From Streptomonospora litoralis (GTDB lineage Bacteria > Actinomycetota > Actinomycetes > Streptosporangiales > Streptosporangiaceae), in assembly GCF_004323735.1 (NCBI RefSeq), contig NZ_CP036455.1, positions 2,351,101-2,415,100 of the forward strand: a DNA stretch of 64,000 nucleotides. The letters run 5' to 3'. Position 1 is the stretch's first letter; each line of letters starts with the position of its first letter. Shown piece after piece: positions 44,605 to 52,913 of the stretch. The translations under genes and the position numbers were made by a program. Under the pieces are notes generated by a model. The model saw nothing but the letters and a program-made list of their open reading frames with translations, had not been told where the DNA came from and searched no databases.

Positions 44605-44940
44605 GGGATGTCCTCCTCGGGGGGATGGCTCTGTTTCGCTCTGCTCAGGGAGACGGTCTCTCGTCTGATCCCTGGTGTGTTATCTACCCGTGACACGCCG
44701 GGTTATGGGGGCCGTCCCGGCGACCGGCCCGCCGGTCCGCCGCTCGGGCCGGGCCCCGCCGCTTGCGCGTCCTGTCGACTGTATGGAGAACGTGCAGCTC
44801 ATGCGGCTTGCGTGCGTTTGCGGTGCGCTGCGCAACAGGCTCCGACGATGCCGGAGACCCGGTCGGATTATGAGCTAGATCATGCCGCGGCGGCACCCGG
44901 TTCGGGTGGTTTCGTGGCGGATGTCCGATAGACCGGAGAG
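44605..44940. other. divergent gap before acyl-CoA ligase
   Basis: A 336-bp gap between divergent genes. It contains AGGGAGACG and CGTC..TCCCT that can form a small hairpin near 44648-44672, and AT-richer islands near 44680 and 44870. GATAGA (44927-44932) lies 8 nt before the acyl-CoA ligase GTG and could be a -10 element. No gene is supported. Confidence 0.35.
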
Positions 44941-46755
44941 GTGACGACGAGCATCGCCGAACCCGCGCAGGCCGACCTTCCCGCACACGGCGGATTGGCC
45001 GACACCCTCTTCGGGCGCGCCGAACGCCACCCCGACGCGCCCATGCTCAGCCGGCAGGAGAACGGCCGCTGGCAGGACATCCCGGCCGCAGCGGTGCGCG
45101 ACGACGTCGTGGCGCTGGCCAAGGGGCTGATCGCCCGCGGCGTGCACCCCGGCGACCGGGTGGGGCTGCTGTCGGGCAACCGCTACGAGTGGACGCTGCT
45201 GGACTACGCGATCTGGACGGCCGGCGCCGTCTCCGTGCCCGTCTACCCCTCGTCCTCGGCCGAGCAGATCTCGCTCATCCTCGGCGACTCCGGCGCTGTG
45301 GCCTGCGTCGTCGACGACACCTCGCACGCCGCGGCGGTCGAAGGCCTGCGCGGCGGCCCCGGCGGCCCCGAAAGCCTGGAGCACGTCTGGTGCTTCGACA
45401 CCGGCGCCCTCGACGAGCTGCGCTCAGCCGGTGCCGGGGTGCCCCACAGCGCGGTCGAGGAGCGCCGCGCCGGCGTCGACCCCGCCGACCCGGCCACCAT
45501 CGTCTACACCTCGGGCACCACCGGAACGCCCAAGGGATGCGTGCTCACCCACGCCAACTTCCTGGCCGAGATCCGCGCGGTCGTCACCGCGCTGCCGGTG
45601 CTGTTCGAACCCGCTCCCGACGGCGCGCAGCCCTCCACACTGCTGTTCCTGCCGCTCGCCCACGTCTTCGGACGCATGGTCCAGGTCGGCGTCATCCACG
45701 CCGGGGCCCGCCTCGGCCACACCGACAGCGTCGGCTCGCTCATCGACGATCTGGGATCGTTCCGGCCCACCTTCCTGCTCGCGGTGCCCTACGTCTTCGA
45801 GAAGATCCACGCCACCGCCCGCAAGGGCACCGGCGGCCTGCGCCGGCGCATCTTCGACGCCGCCACCGAGACCGCCGTCGCCTACAGCCGAGCCCGCGAC
45901 AGCCGGGGGCCGGGGCCCGTGCTGCGGCTGCGCCGCGCCGTGCTGGACCGGCTCGTCTACCGCAAGCTGACGGATGCCCTGGGCGGCCGCTGCACCCGCG
46001 TGATCTCGGGCGGCGGGGCCCTGGACACGCGGTTGCTGCACTTCTACCGCGGTATCGGACTGGAGGTCTACGAGGGCTACGGGCTGACCGAAACCACCGC
46101 AGCCGTACTGGCGAACACTCCCGGACACGTCCGGCCCGGAACCGTGGGCGGCCCGCTGCCCGGGGTCGAGGTGCGCCTGGCCGAGGACGGCGAGGTGCTG
46201 CTCCGGGGCGGGCCCGTCTTCACGCGCTACTGGAACCGCCCCGAGGCCACCGCGGACGCGTTCGTCGACGGCTGGTTCGCCACGGGCGACCTCGGCGAGA
46301 TCGACGGCGACGGCTACGTCAGCATCACCGGCCGCAAGAAGGAGATCCTGGTCACCGCCGGCGGCAAGAACGTCGTCCCCGTGCCGATCGAGGAGCGCGT
46401 CTGCGCCGACCCGCTGATCGAGCAGTGCATGCTGGTCGGCGACGGCCGCTCCTTCGTCACCGCGCTGATCACCCTGGAGCCCGACGAGCTCGCCCGGTAC
46501 AAGGAGCGCAGCGGCTACGCCTCCGGTGAGCCGCACGACCTCGACGCCGATCCGGCGCTTCGCGCGCGGGTGCAGGAGGCGGTCGACTCCGCCAACGCGG
46601 CTGTGTCGCGCGCCGAGTCCATCCGCGCCTTCCGCATCCTGCCCGAGCAGTTCAGCGTGGAGGACGAGACGCTCACACCGACGCTGAAACTCCGCCGTTC
46701 CCGCATCGCCGACCGCTACAGCTCATCGATCGAGGAGATGTACGCGAAGCGCTGA
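44941..46755 (+). CDS. Long-chain acyl-CoA synthetase
   Basis: AMP-forming ligase that activates fatty acids to acyl-CoA. The ATP/AMP signature YTSGTTGTPKGCVLTHANF starts near residue 184. VYEGYGLTETTA, GWFATGDLGEID and the C-terminal GRKKEILVTAGGKNV hinge follow. The 604-aa length and the LPLAHVFGRM and GGALDTRLLHFYRGIG regions fit the FadD15-like long-chain group. The GTG start has GGAGAG immediately before it, too close for a standard ribosome site, so a leaderless start is possible. Monocistronic by context. Confidence 0.92.
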   Translation: MTTSIAEPAQADLPAHGGLADTLFGRAERHPDAPMLSRQENGRWQDIPAAAVRDDVVALAKGLIARGVHPGDRVGLLSGNRYEWTLLDYAIWTAGAVSVPVYPSSSAEQISLILGDSGAVACVVDDTSHAAAVEGLRGGPGGPESLEHVWCFDTGALDELRSAGAGVPHSAVEERRAGVDPADPATIVYTSGTTGTPKGCVLTHANFLAEIRAVVTALPVLFEPAPDGAQPSTLLFLPLAHVFGRMVQVGVIHAGARLGHTDSVGSLIDDLGSFRPTFLLAVPYVFEKIHATARKGTGGLRRRIFDAATETAVAYSRARDSRGPGPVLRLRRAVLDRLVYRKLTDALGGRCTRVISGGGALDTRLLHFYRGIGLEVYEGYGLTETTAAVLANTPGHVRPGTVGGPLPGVEVRLAEDGEVLLRGGPVFTRYWNRPEATADAFVDGWFATGDLGEIDGDGYVSITGRKKEILVTAGGKNVVPVPIEERVCADPLIEQCMLVGDGRSFVTALITLEPDELARYKERSGYASGEPHDLDADPALRARVQEAVDSANAAVSRAESIRAFRILPEQFSVEDETLTPTLKLRRSRIADRYSSSIEEMYAKR

Positions 46756-47476
46756 GCGCGCGTAGGAAGCCGTCGGAGGCAGCGCCTCCAAGGCTGCGCG
46801 CCGTGATCATCGCTGCGCCGCCCGACCGCGGCGCCGCTCGGCCCGAGCGGTGCGGCGGAGACCGGATTTAAGGCTTGGACCTGCCGTTTCGCCGACCAGG
46901 ACGGTGGTGGCCGGTTCCGCGACGCGTACCCGATCCGGCGACGGGCGCACCGGACCGGCCGTATTCAGTGGGTTGTATCGGGTCAACCGATTCCGTCGTT
47001 ATCGACTGCCCTAAATTGACTCCGTAGTGTAATAGTGCACGCGCAAAGAGTTGTGCGGCGTTTGCCCGACCGCGTTGCCGCTTTGCCCCCGGCCGCCGCA
47101 GGCGATCATCCGGTCACACCCGACTCAGGCTGCCCGCATACCCGCTGGCGTGGCACAAAGCGCCCGCCATCCCCGATCCGTCGGCGGATCGGCGCGCCCC
47201 GCCGCCCACCCGCGGGTCAGCGTCCGGCAAAACCGCCCGCGGTTCAGTCGGTCGGCCCGAATGTCCGTACGTGGCCACCCGTGTTGCCGCAGGGCCCTCC
47301 CGCGCCGAAGGTGCAGGGGAGTGATTGCTGCGCGACGGCCGCCGGTCGCGCCGGGTGCCACAGGCACACCGCCGCCGGACCTTTGCGCCGGGGCGCCCGC
47401 GCCCGTCGGCGGCCGCCCGTCCTCGCGCCGCAGCAGTCCGCACCTTCGAGGAGCCGGCAGAGATGAGGACGCCGCC
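46756..47476. other. 721-bp gap before haem peroxidase
   Basis: No gene is supported. A small hairpin follows the acyl-CoA ligase (AGCC, GGAGGC and their complements, 46768-46795). An AT-rich island at 46970-47040 holds TCGACT (47002-47007) and TAGTGT (47025-47030) with a 17-bp spacer, a fair promoter. From there the leader to the peroxidase ATG would be about 440 nt. A 143-codon frame starting at GTG 47035, close to this -10, is Arg/Pro-rich and unlike a real protein. Confidence 0.4.
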
Positions 47477-48982
47477 ATGAAGTCGACCGTCGAGACAACC
47501 GAGGTACCCGAGCAGCGCACCGGACCGGCGACCGCGCAGCACCGGAGCGCGCCCCGGCGCGGCCGGGGCCACGGCGCCGGCCTGCGCGGGCTCGGCCACG
47601 TGCCCGAGTCACCGCTGTACGAAGGCCGGTTCGGCCGCATGTTCCGCCGCCTGCCCCCGCTCGCCCTCGGCGAGGACGAGATCACCGCCCTCGCCGAGCG
47701 CATGGTCGAGCGCAGCCCGGGAGACCCGGGGCTGGACAATCCGCGCATCCCGAGCGGATACACCTTCCTCGGGCAGTTCATCGACCACGACATCACCCAC
47801 GATCCGACGCCGCTGCAGGTCGGCCGCCGCGATCCGGACGCGCTTACCAATTTCCGCTCGCCGTTCTTCGACCTGGACTCCGTCTACGGGCGCGGCCCCG
47901 CCGACCAGCCCTACCTCTACGACGACGAGAAGCCGGGACACTTCCTCGTGCCGGAGCGCGACGGCCAGTACGACCTGCAGCGCAACGCCCAGGGCTCGGC
48001 GATCATCCCCGATCCGCGCAACGACGAGAACCTGTTCGTCACCCATCTTCAGCTGACGCTGCAGCTGTTCCACAACGAGGTGCTGGACGCACTGCCTGAG
48101 CTTCCGGAATCCGCGCGGCTCGGTGAGGAGGACGATTTCGCGGCGGCTCAGGGCATCGTGCGCCGGCACTACCAGTGGGTGGTGATCCACGACTTCCTGC
48201 GGCGGATCGTCGGCGAGGAGACCTTCCGCGACGTCCTGCGCAGCGCGCAGCCCACCGCGCGGGGCCGCGGCGTCGAACGGCCCGACCTGCGCTACTACCG
48301 CTGGCGCAACAACCCGTTCATGCCGGTGGAGTTCTCCGTGGCGGCCTACCGGTTCGGGCACTCGCTGATCCGGGCGCGTTACAAGCTGAACACGTCGGTC
48401 CCGCAACTGCCGATCTTCACCGCCGATCCCGTCTCCGAGAGCGACCCGCTCTCCCACCTGGGCGGCTTCCGCGCGCTGCCGGAGGGCTGGCAGATCGAGT
48501 GGCGCCGGTTCTTCCCGCTCGGCGCGGACGGCGGCGGACCGGAGTCCGCGCGGGCGATCGACCCGTTCCTCGCGCCGCCGCTGATGGAGCTGCCGGAGGA
48601 GGCGGCCGAGGGCGTGGCGTCGCTGGCCCGGCGCAACCTCACCCGCGGCGTGAGCCTGGGGCTGCCCTCGGGGCAGTCGGTGGCCTGCGCGATGGGTGTG
48701 GAGCCGCTCGCCGACGCCGACCTGGGTTTGCCCCGGCCGGGACCCGCTCCGCTGTGGTACTACATCCTGCGCGAGGCCGAGGTCGTCGCCGAGGGGCGCC
48801 ATCTGGGCCCCGTCGGCGGGCGCATCGTCGCCGAGGTGTTCCTCGGCCTGCTCGCCGCCGACCCGGCCTCGTACCTGAGCAGGGACCCGGGCTGGAAGCC
48901 GACGCTGGAGAGCGCCGAGGACGGCGACTTCACCATGTCCGACCTGATCCGCTTCACCGGATTCGGCCTCGGCGAGGTCTGA
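47477..48982 (+). CDS. Animal-type haem peroxidase family protein
   Basis: Member of the peroxidase-cyclooxygenase (animal haem peroxidase) superfamily. FLGQFIDHDITHDPTPL near residue 95 contains the distal His of the QF-DHD motif. AYRFGHSLIR holds the proximal His, and LYDDEKPGHF and DLDSVYG agree with bacterial peroxinectin-like members. No signal peptide is seen, so export is not evident. ATG 47477 follows GAGG by eight nt; 501 aa. The oxidised substrate is unknown. Confidence 0.88.
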   Translation: MKSTVETTEVPEQRTGPATAQHRSAPRRGRGHGAGLRGLGHVPESPLYEGRFGRMFRRLPPLALGEDEITALAERMVERSPGDPGLDNPRIPSGYTFLGQFIDHDITHDPTPLQVGRRDPDALTNFRSPFFDLDSVYGRGPADQPYLYDDEKPGHFLVPERDGQYDLQRNAQGSAIIPDPRNDENLFVTHLQLTLQLFHNEVLDALPELPESARLGEEDDFAAAQGIVRRHYQWVVIHDFLRRIVGEETFRDVLRSAQPTARGRGVERPDLRYYRWRNNPFMPVEFSVAAYRFGHSLIRARYKLNTSVPQLPIFTADPVSESDPLSHLGGFRALPEGWQIEWRRFFPLGADGGGPESARAIDPFLAPPLMELPEEAAEGVASLARRNLTRGVSLGLPSGQSVACAMGVEPLADADLGLPRPGPAPLWYYILREAEVVAEGRHLGPVGGRIVAEVFLGLLAADPASYLSRDPGWKPTLESAEDGDFTMSDLIRFTGFGLGEV

Positions 48983-49006
48983 GCGTGCCGATCGGGCACG
49001 ACCCTT

Positions 49007-49039
49007 CCCCCGCCCGCGGGGCCTTCCCGCGGGCGGGGG
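49007..49039 (+). terminator. terminator of peroxidase gene
   Basis: CCCCCGCCCGCGGG (49007-49020) and its perfect complement (49026-49039) form a 14-bp stem with a 5-nt loop, about 25 nt after the peroxidase stop. Without a U-tract, but a strong stem. Confidence 0.75.
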
Positions 49040-49111
49040 CACCGCCGCCCCAACCCGCGGGCGGCCCCGCCGAGCGCGCGCACGACGTTCCCGCCGCCGC
49101 GCTCGGCGCGC

Positions 49112-49117
49112 TAGAAT
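49112..49117 (+). promoter_or_regulatory. -10 element of chorismate mutase leader
   Basis: TAGAAT at 49112-49117 matches the TANNNT -10 consensus and is identical to the hexamer preceding hisD. It lies 7 nt before the ATG of the leader ORF, indicating a leaderless transcript starting at or just before that ATG. No good -35 is visible. Confidence 0.55.
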
Positions 49118-49124
49118 CGAGGCC

Positions 49125-49187
49125 ATGAACCGCCGCTATCGCTGCTTTAGACCGCCGGCTGCGCGCCGGACGGCCGCCGATAGCTGA
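49125..49187 (+). CDS. 20-aa leader peptide upstream of chorismate mutase
   Basis: A 20-codon frame begins at the ATG seven nt after TAGAAT and reads MNRRYRCFRPPAARR then TAADS. It contains Tyr as TAT, Phe as TTT and Arg as AGA, three codons that are rare in this GC-rich genome. It ends 26 nt before a terminator hairpin. Aromatic codons before a terminator upstream of an aromatic-pathway gene suggest ribosome-mediated attenuation. It could also be a chance ORF in a small RNA. Confidence 0.5.
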   Translation: MNRRYRCFRPPAARRTAADS

Positions 49188-49212
49188 GCGGTCGCGGTTC
49201 GCACGCCGGCTC

Positions 49213-49245
49213 AGAGCGCCAAGGCACCCGCCTTGCGCTCTTTTT
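49213..49245 (+). terminator. intrinsic terminator inside chorismate mutase leader
   Basis: AGAGCGCCAAGGC (49213-49225) pairs with GCCTTGCGCTCT (49230-49241), with one bulged base, and runs into TTTTT (49241-49245). It lies between the TAGAAT promoter and the chorismate mutase start, 69 nt before the ATG. Transcripts from that promoter must therefore read through it: an attenuator, or the 3' end of a roughly 120-nt RNA. Confidence 0.85.
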
Positions 49246-49313
49246 CTGTTCAGCGGCGGCTCCGCGACCCTTCGACCCGGCGGGGCGGCCGCCCCCGAGT
49301 GTTGGAGGATCCC

Positions 49314-49604
49314 ATGGCCGATTCGCCCGCCCGCGTCCACGAGCTCCGCAACCGTATCGACGTGCTCGACGCCCGGCTCGCCGGGCTGCTGGAGGACCGC
49401 GCCCGGCTCGCCGCCGACGTGCAGCGCCTCAAGCCGGTCGGCGGCTTCGCCGGGCGCGATGCCGAGCGCGAGCGGGCCCTGGTCACCGCCATGGCCGAGC
49501 ACGCGCCGCGGCTGGGCGGCGACCGGCTCGCGCGCATCATGGCCGCGGTGATCGAAACCGGCCTGGAGGCCGCGGAGGAGGAACTGCGCAACGCCGCGGG
49601 TTAG
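49314..49604 (+). CDS. Chorismate mutase (AroQ type)
   Basis: Small all-helical AroQ-type chorismate mutase, converting chorismate to prephenate for Phe and Tyr synthesis. LRNRIDVLDARLAGLLEDRARLAA holds the first helix with its substrate-binding Arg residues. Lys in VQRLKPVGG, Arg/Glu in GRDAERERAL and the last helix complete the fold in 96 aa. ATG 49314 has GGAGG five nt upstream. The leader with its mini-ORF and terminator suggests control by aromatic amino-acid supply. Confidence 0.88.
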   Translation: MADSPARVHELRNRIDVLDARLAGLLEDRARLAADVQRLKPVGGFAGRDAERERALVTAMAEHAPRLGGDRLARIMAAVIETGLEAAEEELRNAAG

Positions 49605-49643
49605 CGGGCGCCGCGCTGCGAACGCGGCGGCGGACGCCCGCGG

Positions 49644-50594
49644 CTAGGACTCCCGCCGCTCCAGCTTCGCCAGGCGCTCCGCCGCCTTGCGCGGCGAGCG
49701 GGCCCGGCGGGCCATGCCCTTCCACGGGTCGCCGTCCGCCTCGTCCAGCCGCTGCAGCCGGTCGCCCAGCGTGCGCACCGTCCACGCCCGAGCCGAGCCG
49801 ACCCCGTCCAGCTCGTCCCAGGACAGCGGGACGGCCACCGGCGCCTCGGCCAGCGCGCGCACCGCGTAGGGCGCCACGGCGTGCTGGGCGTAGGCGTTGC
49901 GCATGACGTCCAGGAACAGCCGTCCGCGGCGCTTGTCCTTGCGGAACTCGGTCGTATAGGTGTCGGGCCTGCGCGCGGCGACGACGTCGGCGAGGCGCCG
50001 GGCGAACGAACGCACCTCGTCGAAGTGCTCGTCGGGGCGGATCGGCGACGTCACGTGCAGTCCGCGCGATCCCGTGGTCATCACGAAGCCGACCAGGTCC
50101 ACCTCGTCCAGCGCGGCGCGGATGTCGTGCGCGGCCTCGCGGACCAGCCCGAAGTCGTCGCCGGCGGGATCGAGGTCGACGATGATGCGGTCGGGGTGCT
50201 CCAAGCTGTCGGCGCGGCTGAGCCAGGGGTGCGGGGTGATGACGGCCTGGTCGGCCAGCCACAGCAGGCTCGCGGTGTCGTCGCAGACCGCCATGGTGAC
50301 GCTGCCGCCCTGCTCGCGCGGGACCTCGACCCCGCCGATGAAGTCGGGGGCGTGGGCGGGCAGCTGCTTCTGGAAGAACCCCTCCGTGCCGCCCTCGGCG
50401 AAGACGCCGTCGGGGAAGCGGTGCAGGGCCAGCGGCCGGTTGCGCACGTGCGGCAGCATCAGGGGCGCCACGGCGCGGTAGTGCTCGGCCAGTTCCCGCT
50501 TGGTGACTCCACCCTGTCCGAACAGCTCCTTGTCGGGCTTGCCCAGGTCCACCGTGTGGCGCCCGGCCTTCAACGACGTCGGCGAGGCGCTCAT
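49644..50594 (-). CDS. LigD polymerase-domain protein (NHEJ primase-polymerase)
   Basis: Stand-alone LigD polymerase domain (archaeo-eukaryotic primase family), which fills or extends DNA ends during non-homologous end joining. DRIIVDLDPAGDDF carries the catalytic Asp pair, TTGSRGLHVTSPI the conserved Ser-Arg-Gly-His motif, and EFRKDKRRGRLFLDVMRNAYAQ the later conserved block. 316 aa. ATG 50594 overlaps the stop of the phosphoesterase gene (ATGA), so the two are co-translated. Neither a ligase domain nor Ku is encoded in this window. Confidence 0.9.
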   Translation of the reverse strand: MSASPTSLKAGRHTVDLGKPDKELFGQGGVTKRELAEHYRAVAPLMLPHVRNRPLALHRFPDGVFAEGGTEGFFQKQLPAHAPDFIGGVEVPREQGGSVTMAVCDDTASLLWLADQAVITPHPWLSRADSLEHPDRIIVDLDPAGDDFGLVREAAHDIRAALDEVDLVGFVMTTGSRGLHVTSPIRPDEHFDEVRSFARRLADVVAARRPDTYTTEFRKDKRRGRLFLDVMRNAYAQHAVAPYAVRALAEAPVAVPLSWDELDGVGSARAWTVRTLGDRLQRLDEADGDPWKGMARRARSPRKAAERLAKLERRES

Positions 50595-51286
50595 CGGTCC
50601 TCCCCGTCGCGGGGGCGCCCCTTGAGCGTGCGGCCTTCGTCCTCGGCGACGTCGCCGATCTCCCGGTCGGTGCGCACCGACCGGGGCTGGGTGGAGACCG
50701 GATTGCGGCGGGCGTCGGCGGCGGAGTCGCGCTCCTTGACCAGCAGCCACGCCTCCTCGTCGCCGTCCCCGCCGGAGCGGAAGCGGTTGAGCGCGTAGCG
50801 ACCGGTGAGCTTCTCGCCGTGCAGTTCGAAGGAGACGTGTCCGTGTTCCAGGCCCTCGGCCATGCTCATCGGCCGCCCCTGCTTCGAGGTGGTGCCGACG
50901 TAGGTGCCGGTGTCCCAGACGAGCACCGTGCCGCCGCCGTACTCGCCCGCGGCGATGGAGCCTTCGAAGTCGGCGTAGTCGATCGGATGGTCCTCGGTGG
51001 GCACCGCGAGCCGCTTGTCGCGCGGGTCGGTGGAGGGGCCTTTCGGTACGGCCCACGACTTCAGCACCCCGTCGACCTCCAGGCGCAGGTCGTAGTGCTC
51101 GCGCCGGGCGACGTGGTGCTGGATGACGAACAGCGCCTCCTCGCGCTCCCGACCGCCCGCGGCGCCTTCGGGCTCCGCGGTGCGGGCGAAGTCGCGCCGG
51201 CGGCGGTACTCCGAGAGCGCGGAGTCGGCGCCGCCGGAAGAGGTGGTTTCCGACGTGCGGGAGCCGGGCTTGTCGGACCGGTTCAT
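50591..51286 (-). CDS. LigD 3'-phosphoesterase-domain protein
   Basis: Separate 3'-phosphoesterase domain of the LigD type, which trims 3' phosphates and ribonucleotides at breaks. The active-site set lies in FVIQHHVARREHYDLRLEVD, followed by VLKSWAVPKGPS, TEDHPIDYADFEG and EYGGGTVLVWDTG. 231 aa from ATG 51286 (GTG 51292 is possible). First gene of a two-gene unit with the polymerase domain. Confidence 0.9.
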   Translation of the reverse strand: MNRSDKPGSRTSETTSSGGADSALSEYRRRRDFARTAEPEGAAGGREREEALFVIQHHVARREHYDLRLEVDGVLKSWAVPKGPSTDPRDKRLAVPTEDHPIDYADFEGSIAAGEYGGGTVLVWDTGTYVGTTSKQGRPMSMAEGLEHGHVSFELHGEKLTGRYALNRFRSGGDGDEEAWLLVKERDSAADARRNPVSTQPRSVRTDREIGDVAEDEGRTLKGRPRDGEDR

Positions 51287-51333
51287 GCTCACCCCCGTCC
51301 TGCGGCCTGCGGCCGCGTCGTCCCTGGGCCGCG

Positions 51334-51374
51334 GCTACCCGCGCCCGGCGCGGTTACACGCCGGGCGCGGTAGC
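51334..51374 (-). terminator. terminator of secreted EEP gene
   Basis: The arms at 51334-51350 and 51359-51374 pair along GCTACC and CGCGCCCGGCG with a single bulged base and an 8-nt loop. It lies about 75 nt beyond the stop of the leftward gene at 51448. Confidence 0.7.
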
Positions 51375-51447
51375 GGGCACTCGGTCGCAGCCGGGTGAGA
51401 CGGGCGGAACAGGCGGGCGGTAGCCGGGCCCTGCACCGGCGGGCCGG

Positions 51448-52719
51448 TCAGCGGAAGCGGCGGACGTCGAGCCAGACCAGGCGGTGGTCGGAGGCCTGCG
51501 CGGCGGCCGCGGCGCCCGGGCGCCCCTCGGCGGGCCAGAACACGCCGGTCTCGCGCACCGGGAGGCCGCGGGAGGGCAGCACGTAGTCCACGCGGAGGTT
51601 GCCGGGGCCGGGGACGTCGCCGAAGTCGGCCGTGTCGTAGGCGGGATCGCCGATGTGCTCGGCGTTCGCGCCGCCCTGGGTCGCGGCGGCCTGCGGCGCG
51701 CCCTCGCTGGCGGGCGTGAGATGGCCCTGCACGCGGCGCGCCTGGAGCAGTTGGCGGGTGGCGCGCGGGTGGCCGTCGCCGTCCTCGGGGTCGGCGTTGA
51801 GATCGCCGGCGATCACGAACTTCGCGCCGGGGTGCAGCCCGCCGCGGCGGCCCGCGTCGTCGTAGATGTAGCGGCTGCGGCGCGGCGACACGTAGTCGGC
51901 GAAGAACCGGTTCTCGTCGTGGTTGCGGGCGACGTTGCGCTCTTCAGGGCCGTCGAAGCCGGGCGGAGTGGGGTGGGAGGCCAGCAGGTGCACGGGCCTG
52001 CCGCGGCCGATGCGGACGGGCACGTCCCAGTGGCTCTTGGAGGACAGCCGCAGCACCTTGCGCTCCTCCTCGGAGTAGAAGGGCTCGCCGGTCGCGGGGT
52101 CGGTGGGCAGCATGTTGCCGGGCATGTCGGCCCAGCGGAAAGTCTGGAAGGTGCGCGCGGCCTCGCGGTCGATCGGGTACCGCGAGTAGACCACCATGCC
52201 GTACTGGCCGGGGAACATGCCGAACCCGTAGGCGTCGTCGCCGTAGCCGGGGGTTCCGGGCTCGGTGACCGCCTTGCCGTCGTTGTTGAGGTCCAGCCCG
52301 GTGGCAACGCCGGTGTTGCTGGGGGCGGTGTAGCGGTACCGGTAGCGGATCGGCTCGGCGCCGTCCTGGGGGAGGGAGAGGTAGTTGCGCTGGAACAGCT
52401 CGGCGGCGCGGCCCCGCTCGTCGTAGTCGAACTCGTTGACCAGCAGCACATCGGGACGCGCGCGCTGGATGACCTCGGCGGCCGCTTGCGCCTGCTCGTC
52501 GCCGGGGCCGGAGAGGTCCTCGACGAGTTCGCCCTGGGCGGACCTGTTCAGCGAGGCGTTGAACGTCGCGAAGCGCACGGAGCCGAAGCCGTGGTCGCGG
52601 TCGTGGTGGTGGCCGCGACCGTGGCCGGAGTCGGCGTAGGCGGCGGCTGGAGCGGCGGTCAGCGCGCAGACCAGCGCCGTCGACAGGGCGAGGAGCGCGC
52701 GGGGACGCGGACGGGGCAT
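51448..52719 (-). CDS. secreted endonuclease/exonuclease/phosphatase-fold protein
   Basis: Exported protein of the EEP (DNase I-like) superfamily. A Sec signal peptide at residues 1-28 (basic MPRPRPRALL, hydrophobic core, AAPAAAYA cleavage region) precedes a His-rich stretch. The EEP core follows with FATFNASLNR, VLLVNEFDYD, HLLASHPTPPG, FVIAGDLNADP and, at the C-terminus, RVDYVLPSRG and SDHRLVWLDV; these hold the metal and catalytic Asn/Glu/His/Asp set. ATG 52719 follows AAAGGA. 423 aa. The substrate (nucleic acid, phospholipid or phosphoester) is undetermined. Confidence 0.88.
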   Translation of the reverse strand: MPRPRPRALLALSTALVCALTAAPAAAYADSGHGRGHHHDRDHGFGSVRFATFNASLNRSAQGELVEDLSGPGDEQAQAAAEVIQRARPDVLLVNEFDYDERGRAAELFQRNYLSLPQDGAEPIRYRYRYTAPSNTGVATGLDLNNDGKAVTEPGTPGYGDDAYGFGMFPGQYGMVVYSRYPIDREAARTFQTFRWADMPGNMLPTDPATGEPFYSEEERKVLRLSSKSHWDVPVRIGRGRPVHLLASHPTPPGFDGPEERNVARNHDENRFFADYVSPRRSRYIYDDAGRRGGLHPGAKFVIAGDLNADPEDGDGHPRATRQLLQARRVQGHLTPASEGAPQAAATQGGANAEHIGDPAYDTADFGDVPGPGNLRVDYVLPSRGLPVRETGVFWPAEGRPGAAAAAQASDHRLVWLDVRRFR

Positions 52720-52913
52720 GCGGGGGTTCCTTTCGAGCCGGGATGGCCGGTCGCCACCGGGCCGAGTGTGCCCGGCGGCGTCCCACAGTGCCATTGCCGG
52801 GCGTCACCGCGACGATCGGCGGGTGAACAGCGTGCTGCCGCGTCGCAGGGCCGCAACCGCCCAACCGTCGACCGGCGCGGGCAGGCGCAGTGCGGCGGCG
52901 TACGCGCCGGTGG

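Noticed and set aside
47035-47466. 143-codon leaderless ORF after TAGTGT
   Set aside because: Arg/Pro-rich with random-like composition and no family features; start spacing (4 nt) is shorter than in the other leaderless cases.
49124-49250. tRNA or other standard structural RNA in the chorismate mutase leader
   Set aside because: A GGTTCGCAC stretch resembles a T-loop, but no cloverleaf arms fit around it; leader ORF plus terminator explains the sequence better.
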